Origin: Marinitoga litoralis
Lineage (GTDB): Bacteria; Thermotogota; Thermotogae; Petrotogales; Petrotogaceae
Assembly (NCBI RefSeq): GCF_016908145.1
Contig: NZ_JAFBDI010000023.1
Span: 1 to 37,318, forward strand
Direction: 5' to 3'
Length of the DNA stretch: 37,318 nucleotides
Both the position numbers and the translations under genes were made by a program. The notes beneath the pieces are model-generated. The model saw only the letters and a program-made list of their open reading frames with translations, was not told the origin of the DNA and searched no databases. How positions within the stretch are numbered: the stretch's first letter is position 1; every line of letters starts with the position of its first letter. Below, piece after piece: positions 1-8,135 of this stretch.

Positions 1-97
1 TTTTAAATAAAAAGAGAAAGAAGGTTTGTTACGAAAAACTAAGAAAAAACGAGATTCAGGAGGCTAATTAAGAATATTTCTTTGAAGAGGTGATATT
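1..97 (+). other. Upstream edge, possible tail of a preceding gene
   Basis: One reading frame (third base onward) stays open from the window edge to a TAA at 69-71 and could be the lysine-rich C-terminus of an upstream gene. The other two frames stop within the first ten bases, so an upstream gene could equally end there. An AGGAGG at 58-63 has no sensible start codon behind it. Bases 84-97 contain the GAGGTGAT ribosome site of rsmB. Nothing else is recognisable. Confidence 0.3.
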
Positions 98-1366
98 ATG
101 GTTAGAAAAGATGCTTACTTATTATTAAGGGAATTTGATAAGAAACATTATATACCCCAAAAATCCTTTGATTATTTTACAAATATTTATACAAATCAGG
201 ATATGGCATTATTGAAAAATTTGGTATGGGGTACAATTAGAAATCTTGTAAAAATAGATTATTATTTAAAAAAATTGATAAAGAATTATAAAGATATTCC
301 GCCTGCTTCAAAATGGATACTTAGATTAGGTGCTTACCAAATATTAAACAACTTCAAACCGTATGTTGCTGTAAATGAAACTGTTAAAATTGCAAAAAAT
401 AGAAAAGTAAGAGGTTTTGTAAATGCTACTTTGAAAAATCTATTAACCAAAAAGGATGAAATTAATTTACCTGAATGGATAGAGTATTCTATTCCTAAAT
501 GGTTATATGACTATTTAAATGATAATTTTCCTAACGATTTTGTTATAGAATATATGAAAAAAAGCTATTCAATTAATCCTATTACATTAAGAACTAATAC
601 TTTAAAAATTTCTAGAGATGAATTAATTAGTCATTTGAATGATTATAATGTTGAAACATCCAAACATTCACCTTTTGGAATTATAATTAAAAATCCACAA
701 TTTCCATTAGAAAATACTGAATATTATCATAATGGATTTTATTATATACAACATGAAAGTTCACAAATAATACCATTAATTTTAGACCCGAAACCTGGTG
801 AAAATGTGCTTGATATGTGTTCAGCCCCTGGGGGAAAAACCACCGAATTAGCACAATTAATGAATAATGAAGGCACAATTATGGCATTAGATATTGATAT
901 TGATAGACTTGAATTAGTAAGTATTAATAGTAAAAGACTTGGTATAGATATAATAAAAACAAAATTAATTTCTGGAATAGAATATTCTGGCGAAAAATAT
1001 GATAAAATACTTATTGATGCACCATGTACTTCATTAGGAACTTCTTCTATTCATCCTGAGGTTTTACATAGGGTAAAAAGAAAAGATTTTATTACTTATT
1101 CAGACATTCAAAAACAATTATTAGAAAATGCAATAGAAAATTTAATAAAAACTAATGGTTCAATTGTGTATTCAACCTGTACTATTTCAAAGGAAGAAAA
1201 TACATTTAATATGAAATATATAAAAGATAAATATAGAAACATTGAATTTGAAAAAATAAATCTTGAAAAATATAATATTAAATATTATTTTGATGGTTAT
1301 GGTTATTATTTCTATCCAAATGATACTTTAATTCCTTTTTATGTTGCAAAAATAAAAATAAATTGA
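98..1366 (+). CDS. rsmB: 16S rRNA (cytosine-C5)-methyltransferase RsmB
   Basis: Cytoplasmic enzyme that transfers a methyl group from S-adenosylmethionine to C5 of a 16S rRNA cytosine (C967 in E. coli numbering). The first ~125 residues form the NusB-like RNA-binding domain. The Rossmann methyltransferase domain follows, with SAM motif LDMCSAPGGKTTE (~residues 238-250), motif IV DAPC (Cys310) and motif VI STCT (Cys361). The two cysteines are the release and nucleophile residues known for this family. At 422 residues the length is normal. The ATG follows GAGGTGATATT. It heads a plus-strand run with the asparaginase gene 12 bases downstream. Family assignment is firm; the exact target base is from family knowledge. 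Confidence 0.95.
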   Translation: MVRKDAYLLLREFDKKHYIPQKSFDYFTNIYTNQDMALLKNLVWGTIRNLVKIDYYLKKLIKNYKDIPPASKWILRLGAYQILNNFKPYVAVNETVKIAKNRKVRGFVNATLKNLLTKKDEINLPEWIEYSIPKWLYDYLNDNFPNDFVIEYMKKSYSINPITLRTNTLKISRDELISHLNDYNVETSKHSPFGIIIKNPQFPLENTEYYHNGFYYIQHESSQIIPLILDPKPGENVLDMCSAPGGKTTELAQLMNNEGTIMALDIDIDRLELVSINSKRLGIDIIKTKLISGIEYSGEKYDKILIDAPCTSLGTSSIHPEVLHRVKRKDFITYSDIQKQLLENAIENLIKTNGSIVYSTCTISKEENTFNMKYIKDKYRNIEFEKINLEKYNIKYYFDGYGYYFYPNDTLIPFYVAKIKIN

Positions 1367-1378
1367 AAGGGGTTAATT

Positions 1379-2365
1379 ATGGGAAAAATAGCAATTATTA
1401 CAACTGGTGGTACAATTGCAATGGAACATGATCCATTATTAGGAGTAATTCCTTCAGAGGAAAGAAATAAAAATTTAAACGAAATTCCTGAGTTAAAAAA
1501 AATAGCTGAAACAGAATTAATAGAATTTACTAATATTCCTAGTCCCCATATGACTCCCAAAATTATGTATGATTTATCAAAATTTGTAAAAAATATTCTT
1601 TCTAGAGATGATGTTGATGGAGTTGTTATTACACATGGTACAGATACATTAGAAGAAACAGCGTATTTTTTAGATTTAGTTTTAAATGAAAAAAAACCTA
1701 TTGTATTAACAGCTGCTATGAGAAATTGGAATGAACCTAGTACAGACGGACCAGCTAATTTAATTTCATCTGTAAGAGTAGCTTCATCAAAAAAAGCGTA
1801 TAATAAAGGGATACTTGTGTGTTTAAATGATGAAATACATTCTGCTAGAGAAGTTACAAAAACATATACTAGTAATGTAGCTACATTTGATTCACCTGGT
1901 TATGGCCCATTAGGGATTGTTGATGAAGATGCTATAATATTCTATAGGGAATCTCTATTAAGAATGCACATTGATGCAAGAGATGTAGAAGATAAAGTAG
2001 CATTAATTAAAACTTATACTGGCGATGACGGATCTATATTAAGTGTTTTACCTGAACTTGGTTTTAAAGGAGTAGTAGTTGAGGGATTTGGAAGAGGAAA
2101 TGTGCCTCCTAAAGTTGCTGATAAAATTGAATGGCTTGTTAAAGAGAATAATATTCCAGTAGTTGTAGTATCAAGATGTTTTAAAGGAAGAGTTTTAGGT
2201 GTATATGGTTATCATGGTGGTGGGGCAGACTTAAAAAACAAAGGTGCTATTTTAGGAAATGAAGTATCTGGACAAAAGGCTAGAATAAAATTAACGGTAG
2301 CTCTTGGAGTAACTAATGATATGGAAGAATTAAGAAAATATTTTGAATTTAATGGAGTTGATTAA
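1379..2365 (+). CDS. ansA: L-asparaginase, cytoplasmic type
   Basis: Hydrolyses L-asparagine to aspartate and ammonia. Both signature sites of the asparaginase/glutaminase family are present: TTGGTIA near the N-terminus (nucleophile Thr12) and HGTDT at residues 86-90 (Thr88/Asp89). The AMRNWNEPSTDGPANL stretch matches the conserved AMRP...DGP region. The 328-residue length is usual and there is no signal peptide, so the enzyme should be cytoplasmic. It starts at ATG behind AAAGGGG, 12 bases after rsmB, and its stop is one base before the next gene. Whether it prefers asparagine or glutamine cannot be read from the sequence. Confidence 0.9.
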   Translation: MGKIAIITTGGTIAMEHDPLLGVIPSEERNKNLNEIPELKKIAETELIEFTNIPSPHMTPKIMYDLSKFVKNILSRDDVDGVVITHGTDTLEETAYFLDLVLNEKKPIVLTAAMRNWNEPSTDGPANLISSVRVASSKKAYNKGILVCLNDEIHSAREVTKTYTSNVATFDSPGYGPLGIVDEDAIIFYRESLLRMHIDARDVEDKVALIKTYTGDDGSILSVLPELGFKGVVVEGFGRGNVPPKVADKIEWLVKENNIPVVVVSRCFKGRVLGVYGYHGGGADLKNKGAILGNEVSGQKARIKLTVALGVTNDMEELRKYFEFNGVD

Positions 2366-2366
2366 A

Positions 2367-3380
2367 ATGAAATTAAGCACCAACTTAAGGGGCGCTTTAT
2401 TTACTGTGTTTTATCTTTTAATATTTATTAGTATATCTTTTATTTCAACAGATGTTTTTACAATAATAATTTTTACTTTAGGGTTTGTTTTAGCAATTAA
2501 CCTAGTAGCTAAAGGATTGAATTATCTTAAAATTCCTATGAAAATTGCTACAATAATTTCTTTAATTGCATCAATGTTCTTTCTATACTTACTTTTAGTA
2601 CTATTAGTGCCAACGGTAATAAAAGAAATAAGCAATTTTATAATTTTCCTTAACGACTTTTTCCAAAAAGCTCAATGGAAAATATTATTACAAAATCAAC
2701 CCGAAAATATAATAAATAACATTGAAAATTTCATGAATGCACTTCAACCCAAAATTATTGAATTGCTATCTAATATTATTGAATTATTACCTACATATGG
2801 TCAAAAAGCCTTTACTTTTTTATTTTTCTTAACCATAGGTACTATATATTTTAGTTTTTACTTTGATACTTTTAAAAATAAATTACAATATTTATATCCA
2901 AAATCTCTAAGAAATTCTGCAAGAGCATTTTACAATGAGACTTTTAATCAAATAGAACATTATGTAGTTGCTACATTACTTGCTTCTGCATTTGTTGGAG
3001 TATCTGCTTTTTTTGTAATGTCCTTTTTAGGAATTAAATACCAATTATTGTTAAGTTTCTGGGCGGCTGTTACTAATTTCATTCCAGTTATTGGTGTAGT
3101 TTTAGAATTTATACCTATGATAATAGTAGGTGTGTCTAGTGGAATTTCTACTATGCTTATTTTTCTATTAATAATGTCAATAATACATGCTATTGCATTT
3201 ATTATTTTTATTTCAATAATGAAAGATTATGGTAGAGTTAATCCTGTTGTCACTATTTTCTCATTATTAATTTTAGGATCATTAATAAGTCTTACTGGAG
3301 CATTAATCGCTGTTCCAATTGCAATGATTATAAAAGTATTTTGGAATACATATATAAAACCTGAATTAGAAAGGAGCTAA
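2367..3380 (+). CDS. AI-2E/PerM family membrane protein
   Basis: Polytopic inner-membrane protein of the PerM/AI-2E transporter family (PF01594). The pattern fits: hydrophobic segments near residues 11-30 and 36-75, a hydrophilic amphipathic stretch (~80-140), then several more membrane helices, including the conserved FIPVIGVVLEFIPM region and a C-terminal LTGALIAVPIAMIIKV. Members export or exchange diverse small solutes and the substrate here is unknown. I chose ATG 2367, preceded by GGAG at 2354-2357, over an upstream in-frame TTG at 2343 inside the asparaginase gene. This gives 337 residues. It is cotranscribed with its neighbours, with a 1-base gap on each side. Confidence 0.85.
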   Translation: MKLSTNLRGALFTVFYLLIFISISFISTDVFTIIIFTLGFVLAINLVAKGLNYLKIPMKIATIISLIASMFFLYLLLVLLVPTVIKEISNFIIFLNDFFQKAQWKILLQNQPENIINNIENFMNALQPKIIELLSNIIELLPTYGQKAFTFLFFLTIGTIYFSFYFDTFKNKLQYLYPKSLRNSARAFYNETFNQIEHYVVATLLASAFVGVSAFFVMSFLGIKYQLLLSFWAAVTNFIPVIGVVLEFIPMIIVGVSSGISTMLIFLLIMSIIHAIAFIIFISIMKDYGRVNPVVTIFSLLILGSLISLTGALIAVPIAMIIKVFWNTYIKPELERS

Positions 3381-3381
3381 G

Positions 3382-4773
3382 ATGAAAAAAATTGTATTTG
3401 TTTTTTTTGTATTAATATCAATTTTGACTCTATCAACCTTGACTTTCTCTACTACTATAGAAGATATTAAAAATCTTTCTAAAATGCCAAATACATTAGA
3501 AAATGCATGGGGTGAATTTATTAAATACATTTCTGAAAACCCAGATGATCCTTCTATTGGTGTTTTGGGAGAAATCTTATCTTCAAAAAAATATTTTTTA
3601 GAAAACTATAAAAATGCTCCTTTTTTAGAACCTTTAATTCAGGAAAATTTTAATAAATTCTGTAGTTCGTTAGGTCTATATAATAATTCTTTAAACCCTG
3701 AAGAAACTCAGTTATTACTAAAAATATTTCCTCAAATTCCTTTAACTTTAAAAAGAATTATTGAAACAGGTATTATGGAATTAAATTCATATAAATATCT
3801 ATATAAACTAGATGGTATTGAAAAATATGTATCCCCCTTTACATATCAAGGATTTTTACAAATTTTTGTTGATAAATCTATTAAATCTCCTGTTTTTTTA
3901 GACAAAGACATGGAAAATTTTGTAATTAAATTTATTCCTAAGTCTAAATTAAAAGATATTAATAGTATTTTAAGTAATTCTACATATTTTCTAGATGAAA
4001 ATAATTTTTTAGGCGCATATAAATTACTAGATTTTTTGAAAAGGTTGGGAATCATAAGTCCTGAAGAATTACAAACATACTCATTATTAAATAAATATTT
4101 TGAACTTAAGGCAAAAATAGGTGAACTTTCTTCTAATATTTATATAATAAACCCAGATGAATTAGAAGATTTTACTTTAACTATTTTAAATATTACTGAG
4201 CAAGTTATAAATTTAAGTGTTGAAAAAAATACATTATATACCTTATTAACTGGTATTATAAAAACTGTTAGAATTAGAATCGAAAGCTCTAATAAAATAA
4301 TATTTAATAGTTATCCTGATAAAATAGATTTATTAATAGAAAAATCAAAAGATCCTATAAAAAGCGAGTTATTAGAATTAAAAAATATTATTGAAAACTC
4401 TGTGTTTAATAAGAAAGAATCTGTAAAAAACACTGAAAAAAGCACTGATTCTAGTATATTAACAACTAATGAAAATATAAAAACCTTTAATATATCTTAT
4501 TTTATTTTTGGTTTTTCTATAATTATATTGATTGTACTGTTTTATATACCTTATTTTATTCCATCACATAAATCTATTGAATTTTATATGAAGTTTAAAT
4601 TATACAAAATTGCATTAAAATTATCTGAAAAACTCTTACTTAAAAATCCTAATGATTATAAAACATATATATTAATGGCCCGTATTCTTGAAGAATTAAA
4701 TGAAGTCGAAAAAGCTATGATGGCATACAAAATGGCTCACAAAAAGAAACAAAATCAAGATTTAAATTTATAA
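3382..4773 (+). CDS. Unknown membrane-anchored protein with C-terminal TPR-like region
   Basis: Not recognised as a named family. It begins with a signal-peptide-like segment (KK, then ~18 hydrophobic residues to about residue 24). About 340 mostly helical, extracytoplasmic-looking residues follow, then a single strong transmembrane helix at ~372-393. The ~65-residue C-terminal tail contains a TPR-like helical pair (KIALKLSEKLLLKNPNDYKT..., MARILEELNEVEKAMMAY) and would be cytoplasmic if the N-terminal segment is cleaved or spans the membrane. The ATG sits right after AAAGGAGC, which overlaps the perM stop. Its last 19 bases overlap the convergent hydrolase gene. A scaffold or envelope role is only a guess. 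Confidence 0.7.
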   Translation: MKKIVFVFFVLISILTLSTLTFSTTIEDIKNLSKMPNTLENAWGEFIKYISENPDDPSIGVLGEILSSKKYFLENYKNAPFLEPLIQENFNKFCSSLGLYNNSLNPEETQLLLKIFPQIPLTLKRIIETGIMELNSYKYLYKLDGIEKYVSPFTYQGFLQIFVDKSIKSPVFLDKDMENFVIKFIPKSKLKDINSILSNSTYFLDENNFLGAYKLLDFLKRLGIISPEELQTYSLLNKYFELKAKIGELSSNIYIINPDELEDFTLTILNITEQVINLSVEKNTLYTLLTGIIKTVRIRIESSNKIIFNSYPDKIDLLIEKSKDPIKSELLELKNIIENSVFNKKESVKNTEKSTDSSILTTNENIKTFNISYFIFGFSIIILIVLFYIPYFIPSHKSIEFYMKFKLYKIALKLSEKLLLKNPNDYKTYILMARILEELNEVEKAMMAYKMAHKKKQNQDLNL

Positions 4774-5294
4774 TCTAATAATAAGTGTACGAAAAAACCA
4801 ATTACTAATGATAATGACACAAATAAAGCATTATAATCTAATGAATAATAATTATTTGTAATTAAAAAATATGATATAATACCCAAAATTATTCCTGTAA
4901 TGGGATTATGCCATTTTCCTCTATGTTTAGTAATATTATTAAATAAATATCCAATTAATCCTCCAAGTATTATTCCAATTATTATATATAAAGTATTTAA
5001 AATATATATTTTAGTTGATAAAAAAGCTAAAAAATCATAGTAATTTTTAATTTTAAAAATAGTAGAAATGCTTAATCCTACTAATAGTATTCTAAAAAGT
5101 TTATTTATTAAAGAAAAATTATGATCGACATCTGGTAAGTCAGCTCCTAAAACAAAAAAGAAAAATGAAATTAAAATAATTGATTCATTGGGATAAAATT
5201 CCCCATTTATAATATCTAATATAAATGAATATAATAGGAAATATGTTGGATAAAACAAAATACCTGTAATAATATGTGTTTTAAAATTTGGCAT
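4755..5294 (-). CDS. Membrane-bound metal-dependent hydrolase, YdjM/DUF457-like
   Basis: A 179-residue integral membrane protein of the YdjM (LexA-binding, membrane-bound metal-dependent hydrolase) family. It carries the family's scattered metal-ligand motifs: N-terminal HIITG (His7), GADLPDVDH near residue 50, HRGKWHNP near 122-129 and a terminal HLLLDYK. About four hydrophobic helices lie between them. The reaction is unknown for the family. ATG 5294 follows AAAGGAGAATAATC. The gene runs convergently into the unknown gene at 3382-4773, overlapping it by 19 bases. It is divergent from tsaB with only 28 bases between starts, so its promoter must lie inside tsaB. Confidence 0.75.
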   Translation of the reverse strand: MPNFKTHIITGILFYPTYFLLYSFILDIINGEFYPNESIILISFFFFVLGADLPDVDHNFSLINKLFRILLVGLSISTIFKIKNYYDFLAFLSTKIYILNTLYIIIGIILGGLIGYLFNNITKHRGKWHNPITGIILGIISYFLITNNYYSLDYNALFVSLSLVIGFFVHLLLDYKFKS

Positions 5295-5322
5295 GATTAT
5301 TCTCCTTTCAGGTGGTGATATT

Positions 5323-5991
5323 TTGAATATATTAGGAATCGATGCATCAAATAATGGTGTATTAATAGCATTAAAAAAAGGAAACGATATTTTTCATAAA
5401 GAAAGCAAAGAAAAAAACTCTGGTAGTTATATTATTTCCTTAATTGATAATATGTTAAAAGAAAATAATTTAACTATTAAAGATATTGATTTATTTGGGT
5501 GTACCATTGGACCAGGATCTTTCACTGGTATTAGAATATCCATAGCTTCAATTCAAGGATTATTATTTAACTTAAACAAAAAAGTTGTTCCTATAATTAC
5601 AACTGAATTATTATATAATAACTATAAAAAAAATGATAAAATTGCTGTCTTAAAACGTGCTAGAGTTGATGCTGCTTATGTTCATATTTTTGAAAATAAT
5701 AAAAGTATTTTTGGACCAAATTTAATTTCTATTAACAATTTAGAAAATATAATACAAAATGCTTTATTATTGGGTGAAGAAGGTTTGTATTTTAAAGAAA
5801 AATTAAAATTAAAAAATGAATTAATACAATCAAATTTATTGCCAAATACTTTAATTGATTATATAGAAAATAATTCTGATAATGCTGTTTTCCCAAAAGA
5901 TTTAAAAATTCTTTATCTACAAAAACCATTAGCTGTTGAAAATTTTGAAAAGAAAAATAGCATAAAAATAGATGAAAGTACATATAATTAA
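5323..5991 (+). CDS. tsaB: tRNA threonylcarbamoyladenosine biosynthesis protein TsaB
   Basis: Partner of TsaD and TsaE in making N6-threonylcarbamoyladenosine at position 37 of ANN-decoding tRNAs. The ASKHA fold is visible from NILGIDAS at the N-terminus and the family hallmark GPGSFTGIR around residues 61-69. I start it at TTG 5323, directly behind AGGTGGTGAT. An in-frame ATG at 5293 would overlap the divergent gene and add ten residues not typical of the family. That gives 222 residues, normal for TsaB. The stop is immediately followed by a bidirectional terminator shared with csrA. Confidence 0.9.
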   Translation: MNILGIDASNNGVLIALKKGNDIFHKESKEKNSGSYIISLIDNMLKENNLTIKDIDLFGCTIGPGSFTGIRISIASIQGLLFNLNKKVVPIITTELLYNNYKKNDKIAVLKRARVDAAYVHIFENNKSIFGPNLISINNLENIIQNALLLGEEGLYFKEKLKLKNELIQSNLLPNTLIDYIENNSDNAVFPKDLKILYLQKPLAVENFEKKNSIKIDESTYN

Positions 5992-6017
5992 AAATAGCCC
6001 AACGGGCTATTTTTTTT
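5991..6017. terminator. Bidirectional intrinsic terminator between tsaB and csrA
   Basis: AAAATAGCCC (5991-6000), loop AAC and GGGCTATTTT (6004-6013) form a perfect 10-bp stem. It is followed by T's on the plus strand, and by TTTTAATTA after the stem on the minus strand. The csrA stop codon lies inside the stem. It ends tsaB on one side and the long minus-strand tal-to-csrA run on the other. Confidence 0.88.
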
Positions 6018-6240
6018 CAAATAATTTTTTAACTTCTAAAACATCTTTTACTTTTGTCGCAGATAAATTTTCTTCCATTATGCTTTCATACACTTCTTCT
6101 CTATAAATCTTGAAATTCCTTGGTCCTTCAAACCCTAACTTAATAGCATTTCCTTCTATTGACAAAACTTTTATTTTTAATATTTTATCTTCAATCATTA
6201 TTGTAATGCCTTCATTAGGCTTTCTTGATAATACTAACAT
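6007..6240 (-). CDS. csrA: Carbon storage/translation regulator CsrA
   Basis: Small dimeric RNA-binding protein that recognises GGA in hairpin loops and blocks translation; in FliW-containing bacteria its main target is the flagellin mRNA. It begins with the canonical MLVLSRKPNEGI and keeps IKVLSIEGNAIKLGFE and the IYREEVYESI helix region. At 77 residues it is longer than the 61-residue E. coli protein. A C-terminal extension is typical of CsrA proteins that bind FliW. ATG 6240 follows AAAGGGGTG located in the end of fliW, leaving a 1-base gap, so translation is probably coupled. Upstream in-frame codons to 6294 lie inside fliW and are not part of the gene. Confidence 0.95.
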   Translation of the reverse strand: MLVLSRKPNEGITIMIEDKILKIKVLSIEGNAIKLGFEGPRNFKIYREEVYESIMEENLSATKVKDVLEVKKLFEKK

Positions 6241-6241
6241 A

Positions 6242-7219
6242 TCATGCACCCCTTTCGTTATTAGGTGCGGATTGTTCTTGCACAATTTTTTCACTTCTTT
6301 GAATTTCTTTTTTCACATTATGCTTAAGATGATATTCATCATCATCTAATATTAATTGTATTCCCTTATTGTTTATTTTCGAAATCAATACTGGAGCCTT
6401 TAAATTAACTGTAATATTTTCAGGATCACCGTGTGGAATTGTCATAATAGTAAATATTTTTACATCTTCTGGCTCATTAACTTCCAAATATTCAACTAAA
6501 TCTTTTGGCAAATCAAATGAATAATCTACTCTAACTAATAACGGGTCAATAATTGGAAAAGTTATATCTAAATTATCTAATGAAATTAGCCATTGAATAG
6601 GAAATGTTTCTTTGGAAAAATATACGTAAAACTTTTTTAAATTTTCAAATCCTGGTATCCCATTTTCAAAATATATTATATCATTCTCTGCAATCTCAAG
6701 TTCTCCAAATTTAGTATTGTATTTTTGTTTTTTATGTGACATTTTGGATATTTCTTTTATTTGGTTTTCTAAGATTTTTTGGCTTATTAGTATTTCATCT
6801 TTTATACTATGCTTTAAATCATAATTATCTAAAATATATTGTATCCCTCTATTGCTTGTTTTTGAAACAATAATAGGGGCTTTCAAGTTAATCGTAGCAT
6901 CTTCAGGATTATCATGAGGGATAGTCATAATTGAAAAAACCGCTGCTTCATCTTCTGATTTTATACCTAATTTTTCACCTAATTCTTGTGGGATTTTTAC
7001 CTCATAATCAATCTTAACTAATTTAGGCTCTATAATTGGAAAAGATACTAACTCATCTTCCAAAGAAACTAACCACATTATAGGATATGTCTCTTTTAAA
7101 GTAAGGATAATAAACTTTTTTAGATTTTCAAATCCTGGTAATCCCTCTTCAAAATATATTATATCATTATCGTCTACTTCTAAATCACCTATTCTTGTTT
7201 TATACTTTTTCAATGACAT
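6242..7219 (-). CDS. fliW: Tandem-duplicated flagellar assembly factor FliW
   Basis: FliW binds flagellin and also CsrA, releasing CsrA repression when free flagellin is low. A normal FliW has about 150 residues; this one has 325 and contains two complete copies. Copy 1 spans ~5-147 (NDIIYFEEGLPGFENLKKF, FPIIEPKLVKIDY, IMTIPHDNPEDATINLKAP, RGIQYILD, LKHSIKDEI). Copy 2 spans ~165-312 (NDIIYFENGIPGFENLKKF, FPIIDPLLVRVDY, IMTIPHGDPENITVNLKAP, KGIQLILD, LKHNVKKEI). By eye roughly half of aligned residues are identical. Copy 2 even opens with its own Met160-Ser, like an old start. ATG 7219 follows GGAGGAG. It lies between flgL and csrA. Confidence 0.93.
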   Translation of the reverse strand: MSLKKYKTRIGDLEVDDNDIIYFEEGLPGFENLKKFIILTLKETYPIMWLVSLEDELVSFPIIEPKLVKIDYEVKIPQELGEKLGIKSEDEAAVFSIMTIPHDNPEDATINLKAPIIVSKTSNRGIQYILDNYDLKHSIKDEILISQKILENQIKEISKMSHKKQKYNTKFGELEIAENDIIYFENGIPGFENLKKFYVYFSKETFPIQWLISLDNLDITFPIIDPLLVRVDYSFDLPKDLVEYLEVNEPEDVKIFTIMTIPHGDPENITVNLKAPVLISKINNKGIQLILDDDEYHLKHNVKKEIQRSEKIVQEQSAPNNERGA

Positions 7220-7233
7220 GGTTAAACTCCTCC

Positions 7234-8130
7234 CTATCTAATAAAATCCACAAGGGATTGTGGTAAAATTTGTGCTGTCGTTTTTAAAGCTGCTTGCAAT
7301 GCAGTTTGCTCAAGAGTTAAATCGCTAATAGCTTTTGTCAAGTCTGTACCTACTAAATCATTTATAATATCTGTATTATTATCTATTACATTTTCAAACC
7401 TTTTTTCCATTGATTCTAACATATTATCTACACTTCCTACTCTTGCCAAATTAGCATTTACATTATTCAATATACTATCAAGAGAACCTAAATCTCTTTC
7501 AATTGAATCTGTATCTCCACTCTCTATAGAGTTTATTAATCTTTCTAAAATACCAAAAGCTGTTTCACCAGTATCTGTTTTAAAAACATCATATACTGTT
7601 ACACCATACTCTACCTCTATATTTTCTAATGGAAGTTTAGCTCTAACATTTGCTTCTTGAGGGGTATTAATAATTACAGACTCATTTTCTTTTCTCACTG
7701 GTGGAATATCTGTTTTAGCCCCACCAAAAATATACTTACCTCCAATTTGTGTATTTGCTAATTTAAAAAGATGATCTTTTAATTGTTCTAATTCTAAAGC
7801 TATATGATGTCTATCCTCAACTGTTTTTGTATCATCTGCAGCTTGTACTGTTAATTCTTTAATTCTATGGTTTATGGTTTGCATTTCTTGTAATGCAGTA
7901 TCATAATACTTTAATACTGATCTTGTACCTTTAATATCTTCTATATAACCATTTAATATTCTATTCCTACTCATTAAATAACTACTTTTTCCTGCATTTG
8001 AAGGATCATCTGAAGGTTTATTTATTTTTTTACCCGTAGTTATCTGTTCACTTAATTCTTCTCTTTTCAACATAGAATTCCTAATATTTTTTAATGCGTT
8101 ATTTGCTATCATACTTTGGGTAATTCTCAT
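7234..8130 (-). CDS. flgL: Flagellar hook-filament junction protein FlgL (HAP3)
   Basis: Structural protein joining the hook (via FlgK) to the flagellin filament; exported by the flagellar type III system. The N-terminus MRITQSMIANNALKNI and the following LSEQITTGKKINKPSDDPSNAGKS are typical of the FlgL/flagellin D0-D1 helices. The C-terminus (LTKAISDLTLEQTALQAALKTTAQI) is the matching helix. At 298 residues the length is normal. I use ATG 8130 behind GAGGTGAT; an in-frame GTG at 8139 is part of that ribosome site. It follows flgK by 5 bases and precedes fliW by 14. Confidence 0.92.
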   Translation of the reverse strand: MRITQSMIANNALKNIRNSMLKREELSEQITTGKKINKPSDDPSNAGKSSYLMSRNRILNGYIEDIKGTRSVLKYYDTALQEMQTINHRIKELTVQAADDTKTVEDRHHIALELEQLKDHLFKLANTQIGGKYIFGGAKTDIPPVRKENESVIINTPQEANVRAKLPLENIEVEYGVTVYDVFKTDTGETAFGILERLINSIESGDTDSIERDLGSLDSILNNVNANLARVGSVDNMLESMEKRFENVIDNNTDIINDLVGTDLTKAISDLTLEQTALQAALKTTAQILPQSLVDFIR

Positions 8131-8135
8131 ATTAA

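Noticed and set aside
6110-6349. Plus-strand open frame across csrA and fliW
   Set aside because: Antisense shadow of two well-supported genes, without a ribosome site or recognisable protein features.
6242-6742. Second FliW copy as a separate gene starting at Met160
   Set aside because: It is in the same frame with no stop between the copies, and the internal ATG has no good ribosome site, so a fused protein is the simpler reading.
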